Part shown: in pieces, positions 46,644 through 57,542 of the stretch
How the letters are laid out: each line of letters opens with the position of its first letter
Numbering within the stretch: position 1 is the stretch's first letter
Assembly: GCA_009599575.1 (NCBI GenBank)
Contig: VWND01000003.1
Span: 682,001 to 746,000 of the forward strand
Reading direction: 5' to 3'
Origin: Blumeriella jaapii
Taxonomy: Eukaryota > Ascomycota > Leotiomycetes > Helotiales > Drepanopezizaceae
DNA: 64,000 bases
Notes under the pieces: generated by a model
Database searches by the model: none
The model's input: only the letters and a program-made list of their open reading frames with translations
What the model was told of the DNA's origin: nothing
Program-made: the position numbers and the translations under genes

Positions 46644-47862
46644 GGTGGATGGTAACGGGGATGGGGTGGAATGGGATGGGGTGGATGGTGATTGATACCT
46701 TGGTGGGTGTGGTGTGGTATCGTGCTCTTGCTCTTGGTCTTGGTCTTGGTAGGGAGCTGGAACTGGAATTGGAAATTGATATTGGATTGGCATGGCATGG
46801 CTAGGCCGTTCCGTGAGTTGTACCACAAACAGGCACCTTTAGTAGACAGACATTGCACGGGTGGTAGGTAGCATTTTGGTCTCCTTGTCCGTCCAGCATG
46901 CTTCTGCTGTACTGTACTGTACAGTCGGCTTATGCACTTTGCTTCTGTACAGCACCTACCTACCTACCTTCTACCTTCTACCTTACCTACCGAGTCCCGC
47001 GCATACAAGGGAAGTGCACCCCTTCAAATCCACCGTACCAATCCAGCAAGCCCCCTTTTACCACCCAGCCGCCGGGTCTGTACTGTGCTGTGCTGTGCTG
47101 TGCTGTGTTGTGTTGTGTTGGGCGGAGGGGTGCTGGGGTGTTGGTGGTGCAATGATGGATGGGGGATCTTGAGTTGTTGGGAGTGCGGCGAGGTTGGGAT
47201 TGATGCTGATTGGGGATGGATCATGGATGGATGGGACTTGGATGGGTTTGATGTGTTGGTTAGGTTGGGTTGGGCTGGGCTGGGTGGGTAGGATTGAGCT
47301 GGTGGTGGAATGCTGGTGCTGGGGAGGGTGTCTTTGGCGGGGTTTTCATACATCTACATTTGTGCTGTATACCTACCTAATTATAAGGTATGTAGGTACA
47401 TATGTGTACACACCTAGATGCGAATGCCAGAGCTGAAGTCTTTAGGGAATGTGAAACCCGAAGATCATTACCGAACCAAGGGTCGAGCTAGGGGTAGAAC
47501 TTCACTGTGGATTGCTTATCGATCACCTTTTCTCAGATGCGTTCTTCGATGGCTATGGCTTTTGTTCTTGCGGGTTAGATTGTACTGTAAAGCGTTGGCG
47601 TAGAAGCTGTAAGCTGCTCTGTGCTTTTGGATCCAGAAGGACATGAACATGAAAATAATTGGTTTCTAAGGCGTTTGCTTTGTTTGATGAGAGAGTCGGA
47701 GAGTGGATGGTTGATACGGGTTGTTTGGTAGGGAAAGGGATGACGCTTTGAGTTTCGTCTTTTGTTTACATGAACATCTTCTACGAGTTACCCCCCCCCC
47801 CCCCATTCTTCTCCTTCCACTCCCCTTCTTCTACAATCACAACCCCCAACCCCAGCGCCCAT
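46644..47862. other. Intergenic region with TACTGTAC and ACCTACC words
   Basis: No convincing gene. Low-complexity frames around 46.9-47.3 kb come from GGTT/GGAT and CTGTG repeats. A 15-base poly-C is at about 47790-47804. Confidence 0.45.
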
Positions 47863-48521
47863 TCAAACCAGCGCAGCAATAACAGCCGCCGCGCCCCCAA
47901 CCAGCGGCAACAAACTCCTCACCGCATTCCGCCTCGTCCAGCTCTCCAACAGCCGCTTAACCTCCTCATCCTCATCCTCATCCACTCCCTTCTTTCCCTC
48001 TCCACTCCCGCCCCTCCCCTCGCTCCTCTCAATCAGCTGCTCGTTCGTCTGCGCCATAGCCAGCAGCGTGAAGGGCGCGATGCCCACCGTGCACAGCGCC
48101 GCCAGGCCGTACAGGTAGGTCACGTGACGGGGCCCAGCGCGCGACCGGTAGGCGAGGTAGAGGAAAGAGGCGCCGATGAGGCTGGAGATGGGCCGGTTTT
48201 GCGTCTTGCCGAGCTCGTAGGTGTGCCGCCATTGGCGGGTGAGGGCGGCGGAGGGGACTTTGCTGGCGGGCGTGTTGGCTGGTGTGGATGTGGATGTGGG
48301 CGAAGAGTTGAGGAGGGTGGGCATTGTTATGAGGGAGAGGGAGGCGATGTTTCCTGGTCAAGTGTTAGTGCTGGATCACGAGGGATGAGGGATTCGAGAT
48401 GTTGGTATCTGTGTGTATGGCATTGGGAGATGCGTGATGGGGGAGATGGACCTGAGAGCCAAGCGGTGCCGGCAAGTCCAAGGACCTGGGCGAGCCGGAA
48501 AGATGTCCCCGTTGCTGACAT
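47863..48521 (-). CDS. DUF1772 (anthrone-oxygenase-like) integral membrane protein
   Basis: Two exons (48452-48521, 47863-48353) give 186 residues. Four membrane segments can be seen: near the start (AQVLGLAGTAWLSG joined to NIASLSLI), SSLIGASFLYLAYRS, YLYGLAALCTVGIAPFTLLAM, and the C-terminal SLLPLVGGAAAVIAAL. An acidic loop (DEDEDEE) precedes the last helix. This layout and the W-x-x-x-Y-x-x-G segment fit DUF1772. Some family members are anthrone oxygenases of polyketide clusters, but no polyketide synthase is here, so a housekeeping or unknown role is more likely. Confidence 0.75.
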
Positions 48522-49214
48522 GGTGAGGAGTGAAGATTGATCGATATCTAGGATTGGCGATGAGATTGTGAAGATGGGATTTGCGATTGATGTTTGCAAA
48601 TGTAATGGTTGTGGTGTGCTGGTTGGAGAGCACTGTAAGCAAGCGAGCTCAGAGAACGACGTCTAAATAAATACTGCCCCTCGATTCGCTAACCAGCGTT
48701 CCAAAAGCCGGCGGGCATCTGCCATCCCCGCCTTTACAAGCTTTACAAGTACTGAAACATGTCTGCAAAAACCGCCACGAAGTCAAAGCCATCCCACTCG
48801 GGGAATGTGATCTTGAATGTTTCATCTTTGGATTGGCGGCGCATGAAATGCGGCGTGGTGGTACGTCAAAACAGTCCGCCTCGCTTCGCAGCACGGCGTT
48901 CGGATTCTGCGCTTGTCCGCGTGTGATATACAGTACAGTGTTGTACGACGCGGACATTTTTCGAACTTTGATACACGACCCTACACTTCACGACCGGCCG
49001 GTTTATCATGGGTTGTTTGGTAGCAGAGCTCATTCCGACCGCGCGGTCCCTTGCGCGAGTCTCCGAGGGAGCTTCGGGGCGCGTAGACGTACAAATCTTT
49101 CTACGTGATCATGGGTCGTCGAGGATGAGATATAAAGGAAACTCACAACCCGCTTGACTTTCTTCAACCTCGATCATTTCACAGATAGAAGCGTCTTCCT
49201 TTCCTCATTAAACA
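48522..49214. other. Divergent promoter region of the DUF1772 gene and MCR1
   Basis: About 690 bases without a gene. One TACAGTACAG word is near 48930. Confidence 0.4.
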
Positions 49215-50232
49215 ATGGCAGCCCGAGCAATCTTCAGATCGCAGCGCTCAACAGCTGCAACGTTCGGTCTCCTGACTACCACCGGTGTTGGACTCTACGT
49301 CGCCAGATCCTACTTCGCGAACAACGCACACGCCGAATCGCCAGAGCCTTCTCCAGTCTTCTCGGGCTGGTTTGGCCAGTCGTTACGGCTGGCGAGTTCA
49401 GAGGCTGTGAACCACAACACGAAGCGATTGCGCTTCGAATTCGCTGACCCCGAAGCGAAGAGCGGGCTCGTGTTGACCTGTATGGATTCTTCCAGGCTTC
49501 AAGAACGCTCAGCAGCTAACAGCCAGCAGCTTCCGTGCTGGTCATCACATGGCCCAAGGGAAACATCTTCCCCACGATCAGACCCTACACACCTGTCAGC
49601 TCGCTAGGTACGTTCTCTCCTCTTTCTAGCGCATCATGAACTCGTACGAGCTGATTCCTGCGTCTAGATGAGCGCGGCGCCCTCGAGCTCCTCGTCAAAA
49701 AGTACCCCGGCGGAAAAGCCAGCACGTATCTGCACGACCTCGCGCCAGGCGCCTCCCTCTACTTCGCCGGCTCGCTCCAAGGCTACCGCTGGACGCCCAA
49801 CGAAGTCCCGCGTGACGCTCATCGCCGGCGGCGCGGGCATCACGCCCATGTACCAGCTCATCCGCGGCATCCTCTCAAACCCCGCCGACACGACCAAGAT
49901 CACGCTGGTCTTCGGCGTCAACTACGATGCGGATGTGCTCTTTCAGGAGGAGTTCGCGGACCTCGAGAGCCGCTTCGGTCGGGATAGGTTTAGGGCGGTC
50001 TATACCGTGAGCCGGCCGGAAGAGAGCAGTCCGTTTCGGAAAGGGTACGTGACGAGGGAGCTGCTTGAGCAGGTTGTGGGGAGGGCGGGCGAGGGTGGTA
50101 AGACGGCGAGGGTTTGTGTGTGGACCGCCCGCGATGGAGAGGGCGTTGCTGGGAGGTGCGTCTTTTCAGAGTGGGAAGGGGGGGATTTTGGAGCAGCTTG
50201 GATATAGGAAAGAGCAGGTACATCGGTTTTAG
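49215..50232 (+). CDS. MCR1: Mitochondrial NADH-cytochrome b5 reductase, two frameshifts
   Basis: A FAD enzyme that passes electrons from NADH to cytochrome b5; the N-terminal presequence and helix (GLLTTTGVGLYVARSYFA) place it in the outer membrane/intermembrane space. Exons 49215-49479, 49527-49607 and 49668 onward. FAD motif RPYTPVS is at the end of exon 2; NADH motif IAGGAGITPMYQL and the late C-G-P-P-A-M, L-G-Y, V-H-R-F end are all there but in three different frames. Frame changes fall at CCCGCGTGACG (about 49819-49828) and GTGTGTGGACC (about 50112-50124). Each is explained by loss of one dinucleotide, CG from a CG repeat and GT from a GT repeat. With both restored the protein is 304 residues, usual for the family. 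Confidence 0.9.
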
Positions 50233-50895
50233 GGGGCTGGATGGGCGTTCCGTTATGACGGAGTTGGGGATAGGTCGGTTCGCTTTGCAATCAGAGATTG
50301 GCACTGGTCCGCAGTCCTATACAAAGATTATTTGGCTCATGCTATTGAGAGTCTTGTACAAGTACTTTAGGCCTGAAGTGGCTCACAAAGGAAAATGGAT
50401 TCGAGAAAATCTGCGATTTGACTTTTTCAATATGGCTTTCCAATCAGCCTTTCAACAGCATCGGGCTGTGAAAGCTGGGAACAGTGGAAGGATGCTTTAA
50501 AGAGTTTGATGTTTACTCAGTATGTTTTGTCATGTGAAGCGCGATAATTTTAGCAGTTGTTATCCACAGATTTGAGCGTGTATTCTGCTATTCGTAAACG
50601 CGCTCTCGATGCGTACAGCACTGAATACAAACTTGTTTATTCCTGGTTAAAAACAGTAGGAGTATGAAAACCAAACTTGACCTACCTAATTAAGTAGTAT
50701 TCCATGTAACAATAAAGTTAACTTTTACAAGGTATACGTATACAAATTACGAAAAATACGAAGTTTGAAAACTGCTTTCGTATATGTGTACCTACCTGTT
50801 ATGTAGATTATTTTAATCATTTGTAAACCTACCTTCGGCGTCAACAACAGCTTGACATCGATTGAATAAAGCAAGCTAATATCACGTCACTGATG
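50233..50895. other. AT-rich intergenic spacer
   Basis: No gene seen between MCR1 and the solo LTR. Two ACCTACC words are near 50685 and 50792. Confidence 0.4.
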
Positions 50896-50900
50896 TCGAG

Positions 50901-51301
50901 TGTGAGGATTGAAAGGCAGGGAAACACTAGTTCAGACAATAGAGCTCAGATAAGGTTGGGTTGATAGTCAGACTGATCTCTGCCTTCTACACGTACATCT
51001 CTCGTAGAAGGCGTTTATAAGTACAGAAGGAAGAGTGGAGTCCTCGAGAAGAGTATGTCCCAGGAGGCCAGGCGAACCCCATTTAGTATGCTTCTCCAGC
51101 CCCGATCCCCGACCTCTATTCCTTCGTATGGATCCCTCCAATATAACCCTAATAACTGGTTCCTTAGCAACCACTCCTATAGAGTGTTTTACTTAAATAT
51201 CATTTCCAGCCCCCACAGCACTATCCGGCCCCCACGGGTTGGCCGGAGGTGGGTGGTCTTGGTGGATCACCTGACTAGGCACGTGATATTGGTTCCTGAC
51301 A
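50901..51301 (-). mobile_element. Solo LTR of the chromovirus family
   Basis: Read on the minus strand it begins TGTCAGGAACCAATATCACG and ends CCTCACA, and it aligns along its whole 401 bases with the LTRs at 8903 and 15848. The 5-base duplication TCGAG flanks it (50896-50900 and 51302-51306). It is therefore the product of LTR-LTR recombination of a full insertion. It is not hypermutated and shows the ancestral base at most sites altered in the full element. Confidence 0.93.
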
Positions 51302-51306
51302 TCGAG

Positions 51307-51987
51307 TTATATCAGAAGCTTTTAAACGTTTGGAAGCTGAAGTAGAAGCTGAAGCCATTGCGTTGCGTTGCGTTGTACTGCGTGAAAAAAACTTGAATAT
51401 AATACAAAGTTTTGCCCGTATCTCTTATTTTCCAATTTTGTCGTATTTCGTGGAATCTCACCGAAAGTTGGGTTATTACCTGATTGGGCTAAGGTCAAAT
51501 CATTCCTGCTTGACCAGGAATAATACTTAACCGATAGACTGTGTAGAACCTTTCCCATGCCCAAAGATCTTTGTAGACTTGAGTAATTACTCTCGATGTT
51601 TTCTTTTCCAGCATCAAGCCCCACCCACCTTGAGCGCCTCTCATCTACATACAGCATTCGGCATCAGCCGCCGCTCCAGGCTGGGATGGTAGTAGGTAGA
51701 CCCGAACCAAATCCTGCAACACCGTCACCGAGCGTCAACGACCTTCTGTTTGAGGCAACTGATTAGACATAAAATTTGGACATTAGCGAAGATGGATCGC
51801 CATATACAAGTCTCGTATCCCGTCAGGACTCCGAAATTTCTTGAAATCTCGAGTCGCGAGACCGTGAGTGCTGATCCAGACCTTGCAAAAGGAACTTGAT
51901 GGCTAACCTGCAACAGAACCCCCAAGCCATATTTGTATATCCTGAGAATACCCACAGGTATTCAATTGACGAAGTGAAGGTTTTAAG
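51307..51987. other. Intergenic region upstream of the S28 peptidase
   Basis: No gene seen. It carries the peptidase promoter. Confidence 0.4.
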
Positions 51988-53755
51988 ATGGTCAAGATAC
52001 TCAGTACCGTCTGCGCGGTGCTGGTGCTGGCCACTGCGTCTCTTGCACTGGGGCCTCGAAGCTATTCTTTTGAAACGAATCAGGTAGACTGTGCTTTTCT
52101 TCTGTATTAATGCCACAATTAACTAATCGAGACTTCTAGGGATTTGCAACCTCCTTTGAAACCCAAGACATAGACCCCTCCCTACTTTACCCAGCCTACA
52201 ACCTCTCCGTGCCCATCGACCACTTCCACAACGACTCCATGTATGAGCCTCATTCCGAGGGCTCGTTTAATCTGCGATACTGGTTCGATGCTACATACTA
52301 CAAAGACGGCGGGCCTGTGATCGTTCTGCAATCCGGACTGAACAGCGGGGTCGGCCGATTGGCAATCTTGCAAAAGGGAATCCTGCACCAGTTGGCTAAG
52401 GCTACGCACGGAATTGGAGTCGTGCTTGAGCATCGCTACTATGGAGCAAGCTGGCCAGTTGCCAACCTGTCAACGCAGAGCTTGCGCTTCTTGACTACGG
52501 ACCAGGCCATGGCCGATCAGGCGTACTTTGCGAAGAACGTCGTGTTTGCTGGGCTCGAGGAGAAGAACCTGACGGCGCCAAACACTGCGTACATCGCGTA
52601 TGGTGGAAGTTATGCCGGAGCTTTCGTTGCTTTCCTGCGAAAGCTCTACCCTGATGTGTTCTGGGGTATGTTTACTACTGTTGATATGATTGATGGATCT
52701 GACCGAAGACAGGGGCCATTTCTTCTAGCGGAGTTACGCAAGCCATCTGGGACTACTGGTCCTACTTCGAACCCGTCCGTGTCTACGCAGACCAGCAGTG
52801 TATTGCCCACCAGGAGAAAGTTATCGACATTATAGACAACATCCTCATCGGGAAGAACGACTCTTCTGTGACTGCCATGCTCAAAGGTGCTTTTGGTCTT
52901 TCTGGTTTGACTCACGAGAAAGACTTTGCCAAAGTCGTTTCTGTCGCCTTGGACGGATGGCAAGAAAAGAACTGGGACCCTGCGATCGACGACCCAAAGT
53001 TCGATATGTTCTGCTTCAGTTTGACGTTTCCCGAAGTGATTTGGTCTGAGACGGAACATGTGAAAAGCACTGTCGAGGATCTCATCAGGATTGGTGGCCA
53101 TGAATCCGAAGTCAGCAGCCTCACAACCCCTCTCTTGAATTGGATCGGATGGCTCAATCAAACCTCAATCTCCCGTTGCCAGAAAACTCAAGACGAATGC
53201 TTCAGCACCTACAACGCAACCTACTACGCCCAAGACGACATCAGCCAGGACTGGCGCCCATGGCCATACCAGTACTGCACTCAATGGGGCTACCTCGTCA
53301 CCGGATCCGGCGTCCCAGAAGACCGCCTCCCTCTCCGATCCCGCACCATGGACCTCGAGTACCTCAGCAACATCTGCCGACTCGCCTTCAACATCACGAC
53401 CCCACCGGACGTCGACGCCATCAACAAGTTCGGCGGCTTCGACATCTCCTACCCGCGCCTCGCCATCGTTGACGGCGAGCGCGACCCCTGGCGCCCAGCC
53501 ACGCCCCACGCCTCGCCCTTCAATAGCATGGCGCGCAACCGGACGAGCACCGCGAGCGAGCCCTTCCTGTTGATCCCGGGCGGCATCAACCACTGGGACG
53601 AGAATGGCCTGTTCCCGAATGAGACGTCCGACGTGCCGCCGTTTTATATGCCGCCGCTGCCGGTCCGGGATGCGCAGAGTCAGCTGGTGGAATTTGTGCT
53701 CGGGTGGATGCAGGAGTGGGAGGAGCGCTTTCTGACTAGCCAGCAGCTGCGTTAA
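51988..53755 (+). CDS. Secreted serine carboxypeptidase, family S28
   Basis: A lysosomal Pro-X carboxypeptidase/DPP-II type enzyme, secreted or vacuolar, cutting after proline. Three exons (51988-52083, 52140-52665, 52713-53755) give 554 residues with a signal peptide (MVKILSTVCAVLVLATASLA, cut near ALG). The nucleophile Ser is in GGSYAG at about 190. The Asp is probably in VDGERDPWR near 462, and the His in GGINHWDENG near 500. VLEHRYYG and the YSYFEP/QQC block are also typical. The third exon restores SSGVTQAIWDYW right at the junction, which confirms the intron. Many N-glycosylation sites are present. Confidence 0.92.
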
Positions 53756-54560
53756 AAAGATCCGACAGACTTAAAAGGCTAGCTCTACAACAGAGCTAGT
53801 AGAACGGAGAAGAAAAAAGCTTCGCTTCCAGCTCACACATAAAAAAGTTAAATCTGATAAAAGATAACCAAGAAACGGTGAGAGGGTTTGAGAAAGCCTT
53901 TGCGTGGAGTTGTTGACTTGAGAGGGTTTGACCGCTTCAGGCCTCTAGGCTTCAGTCCATAAACCCATTCTCAAAGGATAGACTCCTAATATCGGTTCGC
54001 CTGTCTTACAAGTTATCCTATTTGATGTTTGTGAAGGTTCGATTAGAGGCAACGTTTGCTGGAGAGGGAGGGGGGTGTAGATTTACCCAAGCCTGTGAGG
54101 AGGCTACGCTAGCGAGGTCACAAATTTCTTGTTGCGAGCATCATCTACCTCCACAAGCCCAGCTGATCAACGTCTTCGAAATTGTAAAGGATGAAGTCGG
54201 GAATTTTTTTTTACGGCTTCCAATTTAATTCTGGTTTTGACGAGTTTGATGCCTTGGCTTTGCTACGGGTCTGCTTTGTTGTTTGGCTCTGTAAAGTTGG
54301 TAGCTTCTCTGGAAGCATGTTACATACGACCTCGATTTCGTGATTATGGAAACCCTGTTCCCGCCATTTTACGCGAGTCTTCGACACCGGAGATGCACAG
54401 TTTGCAGAGGGGGTTATGTATGGTTCTGAAGGCAATATCTTCCATTTATCACTTCAAATCAGTCGCATCACCCATGCGTTCTCAGAACACCACATTCCGA
54501 CCTCCGAGCTGTGTTCTAAGTACCAAACTGTGTCTAGTCCGAACTGTGTCTAGTCACTTC
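53756..54560. other. Intergenic region between converging genes
   Basis: The 3' sides of two converging genes meet here. A GCTTCGCTTC word is at about 53818. No gene seen. Confidence 0.4.
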
Positions 54561-57130
54561 TTAAAACTTCCAGCCCTTAAGCTCCTTGATCTTCATCACC
54601 GTATCGGCAATCTTGTGCCCGCAGGCCGAGTAAAAGACGCGTACAGTCAACTTGTCCACCGCAAAACCCTTGTCCGCAAAATGCTTGATGATGAGCTTGA
54701 GGTATGCTGGTTCCCCGTCAGCAGATCGCTCTTCCAGCCGAATCTCTCCTCCCTCAACTTCATTCTCGTCAACGGTTTTGATCAATATCTCGGGCCCCTT
54801 CGTGTCCGCTGGACCATGCGTATCGCGGACTATCTTGCCAATGGCGTGCCGAGTGACGAAGCTCTCACAGCTCGGAAAGCCTAGGACGGAGACAGCGTTC
54901 AGCTGGTCTTGCAGCATGTTAACGATAACGGTATAGCTGAAGCGCCATTGATAGAGGCTGCTGTACACGTTCATGAAGCAGAAGAGACCCTCGCTGTCTG
55001 GATCGGCGCTCAATCTGCTCAAGGCGTTGACGATGGCAGTTTCTGTGGTTTTCCCCATGACGACGATGCTTTTCTCGTCCTTCTCAAGCTTGGACTGCGT
55101 GACATTGTCAGATCATGATTGTTTGGCCATTTTGCGTGCTTGTTGTGGGGGCGACTTACGCATGCAAAGGCAAACTCTACGATGAACTTCATCAGAGGAG
55201 GAACCAACTTCAAGGCTTCGTCTTGTGCAACGGCTCGGCGCTCTTTGGAAACCGCCTCGAATGCATTGGCCTGAAAACATGGATTAGCTCGGGATCTCGC
55301 GCACGCATAGACTGACGGTACCGTTTGCTCGGACGTGGCAATGTTGATAGCGTTTTTCGCAACCGCACCGAAGATCTTGAAGCCAACAAGGAAGCAGTCC
55401 AGGAACTTCACGGCGAACCCCTGCTGTAGAGTGCCATGGAAGTATCTATCGGCGAGCTTCTTGGCCGCTACCACGTTTCGGATCACATTGTCCGACTCGA
55501 CGGCAGGGTCATTGTTTACGACCAAATCTGTTCGATATCCTAGTTTGTAGGCCACGTCCCAATGGTCTTTCATCTGCGAGAAGTGCTCGGAGATCTCAGC
55601 CCTAGTACCTCGTCCGAGAGCGAGGCCTTTTCGGCAGATCACATCTTCGGAATCTGTCGCCAGCAGGGTGACGGTAATTACTTCTCTGTGCGTTATCGGA
55701 AAGTGCTCTCTAGCCTGGGGAGAGAGGAACGTGAGATTTGTCATCCTGTATTGGGGAACGTCGCGGGTAGTTCTGTCGTTGTCCTCTCCAGCAGATTTGG
55801 TATCTCCTCCTGTAGAATGGTTGATCGCAGAGCGGGTCGGATCGCTACCCTTGGTCACCTCCCCATCAGACTGAACACCCTTTCCGGTACTATGGACCCC
55901 GGCAGACATCGTCTCCACTCCGTTTTCAGCGTGTTGGTGATCATGAGGGTAGAACCATCCACAAACGTACGCCAGATATTTGGTGAACGTATCGACAGTG
56001 ATCGTGACCTTTGACTGCTTCAGCAAGGATTTGAGGAGCAATCTCCCAACGGTTTCTTCGTGTTTGCGGACTTGGGCCTCACTCCAGCGGAACTGGTCAA
56101 GGTACTCTACGTATTTGAAGAAGAAATCCCGCTCGAGAATTTCAAATTCCGGAGTACCTGGGACACACTATTGCAAACCGTCAGCTCAACTCTTCAACAT
56201 TATCTTCAGGATCATTGGCTGCGGGTGCCCAATTCCAGATTCTAGAGAAATGCGGATGGGGTGAGGTGGAAGAGTGGGGTCAGGATGCCAAGCTTCGAAG
56301 CGAGATCCAACATGGAAGGTAGGGACCTCGCTTCGAGAAAGGGGCTTCTCGCTTCGATAGGGGGCTTTTCGCTTCGGCGGGAAACATTAACTCTGTCTCC
56401 TAATCGCAACCACTGGATGTGATGGATAGATGAGGACATGCTGATGATTATACAGACTGTTGGCCTACTTGCACAACCAGAGTCCCATGTCTGTATGCCG
56501 CACAGGTGTGTCCATGACTGCGTATCTGCTTGCCAAGGGTATGTTGTAGGAGCGGGAGAAAACCTGGGACCCCGGTTATCTTGTAGGAAGAAAATGGTCT
56601 TTACCTGAATGAAAGCCAGAACCTCTTCCCTAACATGCCGAAAGATGTGCCAGCCCAGCATCCAGTCGTTATGTGAAGCCTTCTACACCATAGTCAGCAG
56701 CTGGCTCGTGCTAGCAAGGGAATCGTACTTCTTCTTTCCACTTCTTCACCATAAACCTAGCTCTATCCAGATTTGATTGGGTGACCTGGAGGCTCTTGAT
56801 TTCAGCCATACCGGGTAACGGGCTTGATGTTGGCAGCGTATGGGCTTCGGGGGTCTTTGTGGCATGCTCGTCGGCCTGGTAGCTAGCCTCACGAGCGGGT
56901 AGAGAAGTCTCGAGTGCTGGCGGCGGGCTCTCTGTCTGATTAGGTAGCAGATCGGCGGCCTCAGCTGCTGCAGTAACAGCTTCCATACTCAAGGGGGGCT
57001 CAGTCTCCTCACCGGTCACCTGGTTGGTGGCCTCGGAATCTTGCGAAGCGGTCTCCATCTTAGATGATGAAATATCTTCAGCACCGACTACCTCATCGAT
57101 GGCCGGAAGATGTGGCAAAAGGCGATTCAT
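54561..57130 (-). CDS. Uncharacterised fungal protein, 656 residues
   Basis: I do not recognise it. Five exons fit in phase: 56729-57130, 56605-56682, 55322-56167, 55160-55270, 54561-55094. Residues 1-130 are acidic, Ser/Thr/Pro-rich and probably disordered, ending in a basic ARFMVKKWKEE. Exon 2 encodes NDWMLGWHIFRHVREEVLAF. The middle has an aromatic segment (RDFFFKYVEYLDQFRWSE), a further disordered stretch, then a compact-looking part rich in hydrophobics (VKFLDCFLVGFKIFGAVAKNA, LKLVPPLMKFIVEFAFAC). The last 180 residues are mixed alpha/beta. No signal peptide or clear membrane anchor is seen. Intron 2 is unusually long (437 bases) and holds GAAGCGA repeats; it could hide a small exon. The gene is divergent from the next one, 412 bases away. 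Confidence 0.72.
56290..56390. repeat. GAAGCGA/TCGCTTC repeat inside an intron
   Basis: On the minus strand GAAGCGA occurs three times at about 20-base spacing, each followed by AAAAGCCCCC-like sequence, and an inverted TCGCTTCGAAGC stands 30 bases on. It could fold into a stem and looks like a small inserted repeat. Confidence 0.6.
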
Positions 57131-57542
57131 TGTTGGCAGATGGTTTGTTGTCAATGGGTAGCCAAAGCCAAAATCATGTGTTGTTATGAAGTGTTGATGT
57201 TGTACTGTAGGTGCTTTTCTAGAGGCGACCTCTGCGTGCTGCAAGATCGGACTAGCGTTGTTGCCGATACTTTCACCAACAAACACACCCACAACCCCCC
57301 CCCCCCCCCCCAATTCAAAGAAGAGCTTCCTGAAAGAGGCACAATTGCAAGCTTGAGCTTCAATTTGTTCCTTTGAAGCGCTGAGCTCTTCAACCATTGT
57401 TCACACCGGTCAATCACAATTTTCGGGAACGCAGAGAGCAATCCTAATCATAACAAGAGCTGAAAGAGATTCGCAGGAGCTCTTTTCCTCCCGCTACTTT
57501 CTAACCCCACTTCAACCAGAGCTCCGTTGGTATCTACTTAAG
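57131..57542. promoter_or_regulatory. Short divergent promoter
   Basis: 412 bases separate the two start codons of the divergent unknown genes. A poly-C run of 16 bases is at about 57295-57311. Shared regulation is possible but not shown. Confidence 0.4.

Noticed and set aside
45780..46826. 348-codon minus-strand frame across RNase T2
   Set aside because: Antisense shadow of a GC-rich gene with intact catalytic motifs.
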